Shown here: piece by piece, positions 62,214 through 64,000 of the stretch
Numbering within the stretch: position 1 is the stretch's first letter
How the letters are laid out: every line of letters begins with the position of its first letter
Source of the DNA: Candidatus Dojkabacteria bacterium
GTDB lineage: Bacteria; Patescibacteria; Dojkabacteria; SC72
Assembly: GCA_023229785.1 (NCBI GenBank)
Contig: JALNYV010000001.1
Coordinates: 62,001-126,000 of the forward strand
Reading direction: 5' to 3'
DNA length: 64,000 nucleotides
Made by a program: the position numbers and the translations under genes
The notes under the pieces: generated by a model
Database searches by the model: none
Seen by the model: only the letters and a program-made list of their open reading frames with translations
Told to the model about the DNA's origin: nothing

Positions 62214-63521
62214 TTAGGGATTTAGTCTTTTAACACCACGATAAATGTATGTCACCTCTCTAACATTCTTTACTCCAAGCATTTGCATCAAAATCCTTGT
62301 AGGACCTGGTGCAAAACCTCCATGAGGTGGACATCCATATTCAAAGAAGGCTAGATAACTAGAAAAGTCTTCAGGTTTAAAACCTTTCTTAACAATTTGA
62401 GATTTAAGAACCTCATATCTGTGTTCTCTAATTGCTCCACTTGTTATCTCAAGCCCTTTATAAAGAAGATCAAAACTTTTTGTATATTCAGGTCTATCTA
62501 CATACCTCATGCTATAGAAGGCTCTTGAAGAAGCAGGATAATCATATATAAAGACAAAATCATGTGAGTATTTTTCTTTTATATACTTCCCTATTTCTCT
62601 CTCATCTTCAGGTGACAAATCATCTTGTTTCTCTCCATCAATTCCGCGACTTTTTAAAATTTCTTTCGCTTGCGAAAAAGAAAGTCTTGGGAAAGGTAAG
62701 ATAGGAGTAACAATATCTTGTTGATACTGACTCCTAATTTCTGTAGAGTATTTCTCAGCAATATCCTTAAGCATTCTAACTATCATTTTTTCTTCTTCCT
62801 GTAATAACTCTTCTACTGACTCCACAAATGACAATTCAACATCATACATCGTGAACTCGGTATCATGCCTTGAGGTAAATGAAGGGTTAGCCCTAAAAAC
62901 AGGACCTACTTCAAATACTTTCTCAAATCCAGAAGCCATTGCCATCTGTTTATACAATTGGGGAGATTGTGCAAGAAAGGCCTTTCTTCCAAAATACTTT
63001 ACCTCAAATAGTTCTGAGCCTGATTCGGTAGATGTTACAAGGGTTTTAGGAGAATGTATCTCTGTATATCCGCCTTCTATACAATACTGCCTAAATGCAT
63101 TCTCCATTGTTGTCCATACTTTGAAAACCAAAAGGTTCTCTGGCTTCCTTAAATCTAACCAACGATAATCTAGTCTTTTGGATAGTAGGGTTTTTCCATC
63201 AGTCTTTTCAACTATTGGGATTGGCAATGGCTTTATAGGTTCTGACAAGACCTTAAATGATTTTATTTCAACCTCATATCCCTCAGGTGCTTGTTTTTCT
63301 TCTTTAACAAGTCCTGTAAGTTCTATAACTGACTCAATCTTTACTTGATCCAAACTTTTGGCGACACTTTTATCTAATGCTACACATTGAATCAAGCCAG
63401 TGACATCTCTTACTATCAAAAACACCATTGATCCTTGTGATCTAATAGTTTGTATCCAACACTTTAAAAGAACCTCTTTTCCAATTGATTCTTTTAATTC
63501 TTTTATATATGTTCTTTTCAT
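62214..63521 (-). CDS. aspS: Aspartyl-tRNA synthetase, archaeal-type, probably non-discriminating (Asp/Asn)
   Basis: 435 residues, far shorter than the about 590 of usual bacterial AspRS, because the GAD insertion is missing; this is the archaeal-type layout. The anticodon-binding OB domain opens the protein (about 1-105), then class II motifs 2 (VGPVFRANPSFTSRHDTEF) and 3 (GGFAPGPTRILMQMLG) with FEYGCPPHGG before it. At the position where non-discriminating enzymes usually carry His and discriminating ones Trp or Leu I read Gln24 (CWIQTIR), by eye only. The upstream leader is a T-box whose likely specifier is an Asn codon, supporting Asp-tRNA(Asn) formation for transamidation. Confidence 0.93.
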   Translation of the reverse strand: MKRTYIKELKESIGKEVLLKCWIQTIRSQGSMVFLIVRDVTGLIQCVALDKSVAKSLDQVKIESVIELTGLVKEEKQAPEGYEVEIKSFKVLSEPIKPLPIPIVEKTDGKTLLSKRLDYRWLDLRKPENLLVFKVWTTMENAFRQYCIEGGYTEIHSPKTLVTSTESGSELFEVKYFGRKAFLAQSPQLYKQMAMASGFEKVFEVGPVFRANPSFTSRHDTEFTMYDVELSFVESVEELLQEEEKMIVRMLKDIAEKYSTEIRSQYQQDIVTPILPFPRLSFSQAKEILKSRGIDGEKQDDLSPEDEREIGKYIKEKYSHDFVFIYDYPASSRAFYSMRYVDRPEYTKSFDLLYKGLEITSGAIREHRYEVLKSQIVKKGFKPEDFSSYLAFFEYGCPPHGGFAPGPTRILMQMLGVKNVREVTYIYRGVKRLNP

Positions 63522-63572
63522 TTCTTTTAATATAATAATTTAAATTTCAATAAGTTGTAAGTAGTTAATATT

Positions 63573-63588
63573 TCCTCCTTTCGGAGGA
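63573..63588 (-). other. Hairpin with GAAA loop between T-box and aspS
   Basis: Minus-strand RNA TCCTCC-GAAA-GGAGGA forms a 6-bp stem, about 50 nt before the aspS start. It contains a GGAGG, but that is too far away and paired, so it is not the aspS ribosome site. Role unknown; it may be a 5' end processing or stability structure. Confidence 0.5.
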
Positions 63589-63621
63589 TTAAAATTTCTA
63601 TTATTTAGATTGTATTTAAAA

Positions 63622-63838
63622 CAAAAAACACCCATGTACAAAGACTATAAAATAATCTCGGTACAAGGGTGTTATTAGACACTGTGCCACCTTGTTTTAA
63701 ATAAACATTTCTATTTATTCCTCACAACCTACTCTAGAAAGAAATAGGTTAAAGCTGTTTCGGGCTTTCCCGTGAGGTTCTACTTGCAAATGCTTTCTTC
63801 CTCATGCTCCTCTGTGTTAACAGAATCATCGCTTAACT
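63622..63838 (-). promoter_or_regulatory. T-box leader riboswitch of aspS, with terminator/antiterminator
   Basis: Minus-strand RNA starting near 63838 from a TG-A-TATAAT promoter (63845-63850). Stem I is closed by GTTAAGC (63831-63837) with GCTTTAAC (63748-63755); just before the 3' arm stands GA-AAC-A, giving a putative specifier AAC (63757-63759). The antiterminator is complete: ACAAGG/CCTTGT, then the 7-nt bulge TGGCACA (63683-63689), then GTGT/ACAC. The competing terminator pairs ACACCCTTGTAC with GTACATGGGTGT (63628-63639 and 63661-63672) and ends in six U. TGGC pairs with G73-CCA, the discriminator of tRNA-Asn and tRNA-Asp. Uncharged tRNA thus would allow aspS transcription. Confidence 0.85.
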
Positions 63839-63858
63839 TTTTGTATTATATCATAAAA

Positions 63859-63934
63859 TGGTGAGGCGCCGGGGATTCGAACCCCGCACCAAATGGTTAA
63901 AAGCCATTTGCTCTACCGAATGAGCTAGCGCCCC
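63859..63934 (-). tRNA. tRNA-Lys (anticodon TTT), CCA encoded
   Basis: Acceptor GGGGCGC/GCGCCTC (one G-T), D-stem GCTC/GAGC, anticodon stem AATGG/CCATT with loop CTTTTAA (anticodon TTT), T-arm CGGGG TTCGAAT CCCCG, discriminator A and CCA. The T-box promoter begins 9 bp after its 3' end. Confidence 0.97.
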
Positions 63935-63950
63935 ATATTTAAGACTTTGT

Positions 63951-63980
63951 ATTATATTACACCTTCTTTCATATTAGCAA
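63951..63980 (-). promoter_or_regulatory. Promoter of tRNA-Lys
   Basis: Minus-strand TATAAT (63951-63956) with TTGCTA (63975-63980) 18 bp upstream; the start would be about 10 bases before the mature tRNA end. Confidence 0.55.
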
Positions 63981-64000
63981 CAAATATATTATTTAATTCT

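Noticed and set aside
63573..63588. GGAGGA as the Shine-Dalgarno of aspS
   Set aside because: It is about 50 nt upstream of the ATG and sits in a stable hairpin stem.
1..64000. CRISPR array, insertion sequences, integrase or prophage
   Set aside because: No regularly spaced repeats and no transposase, integrase or phage structural protein were recognised in the window.

Overview
The window looks like chromosome from an ultra-reduced, AT-rich bacterium of the Candidate Phyla Radiation (Patescibacteria). This rests on four things: low GC by eye, extreme gene packing, weak or absent Shine-Dalgarno sequences, and gene types common in that group (secreted 'NAWGWG' murein hydrolases, an AspRS without the bacterial insertion domain, a huge tail-anchored surface protein, many small one-membrane-helix unknowns). 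The genetic code appears standard. I cannot fix the exact lineage; a Dojkabacteria- or Microgenomates-like group is a guess.

Layout. 1-4.96 kb: end of a response regulator, its histidine kinase, a MacB-type ABC exporter, a VTT/DedA membrane protein and a small wHTH regulator. 5.0-12.6 kb: one 2530-residue surface protein. 13-20.6 kb: two unknowns, a DrrAB-type ABC exporter, a GT4 glycosyltransferase, YvcK, a cupin and a nucleotide-sugar dehydrogenase. 20.6-29.3 kb: LexA with a candidate operator, tRNA-Pro, a phosphoesterase, a polysaccharide deacetylase, an MFS transporter, thioredoxin reductase, a hydrolase and a second MacB-type exporter. 29.3-40.8 kb: DNA maintenance block (mutL/uvrB, dcd, uvrC-dnaE), tRNA-Gln. 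40.8-46.9 kb: a cell-envelope block with a murein hydrolase, a YggT protein, a GPI-like cupin and a transglutaminase-fold protein that both seem to lack catalytic residues, then small membrane proteins. 46.9-54.2 kb: tRNA-Gly, rplS, gpmI, a second murein hydrolase, DUF192, mnmA, a HelD-like helicase. 54.2-64 kb: a second deacetylase, three uracil-DNA-glycosylase-superfamily genes, PEBP, DUF1653, an HD-GYP-like/CAP fusion, an isochorismatase-like gene between two 42-bp direct repeats, and aspS behind a T-box leader, followed upstream by tRNA-Lys.

Expression logic. At least fifteen genes have a TATAAT-like -10 (often an extended TGnTATAnT) ending only 5-8 bp before the start codon, which implies leaderless mRNAs. 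In three divergent pairs (mutL/uvrB, DUF192/mnmA, unknown/UDG) the two -10 hexamers overlap by exactly 2 bp inside a 21-23 bp intergenic gap, making miniature bidirectional promoters. All eleven convergent gene pairs lie within 4 bp of each other or overlap by up to 17 bp, leaving no room for ordinary terminators.

Most notable candidates: the T-box before aspS, whose likely specifier reads AAC (Asn) rather than an Asp codon, fitting a non-discriminating AspRS; the symmetric leaderless promoters; the UDG-family cluster; the HD-GYP-like/CAP fusion; and the direct repeats around the isochorismatase-like gene.
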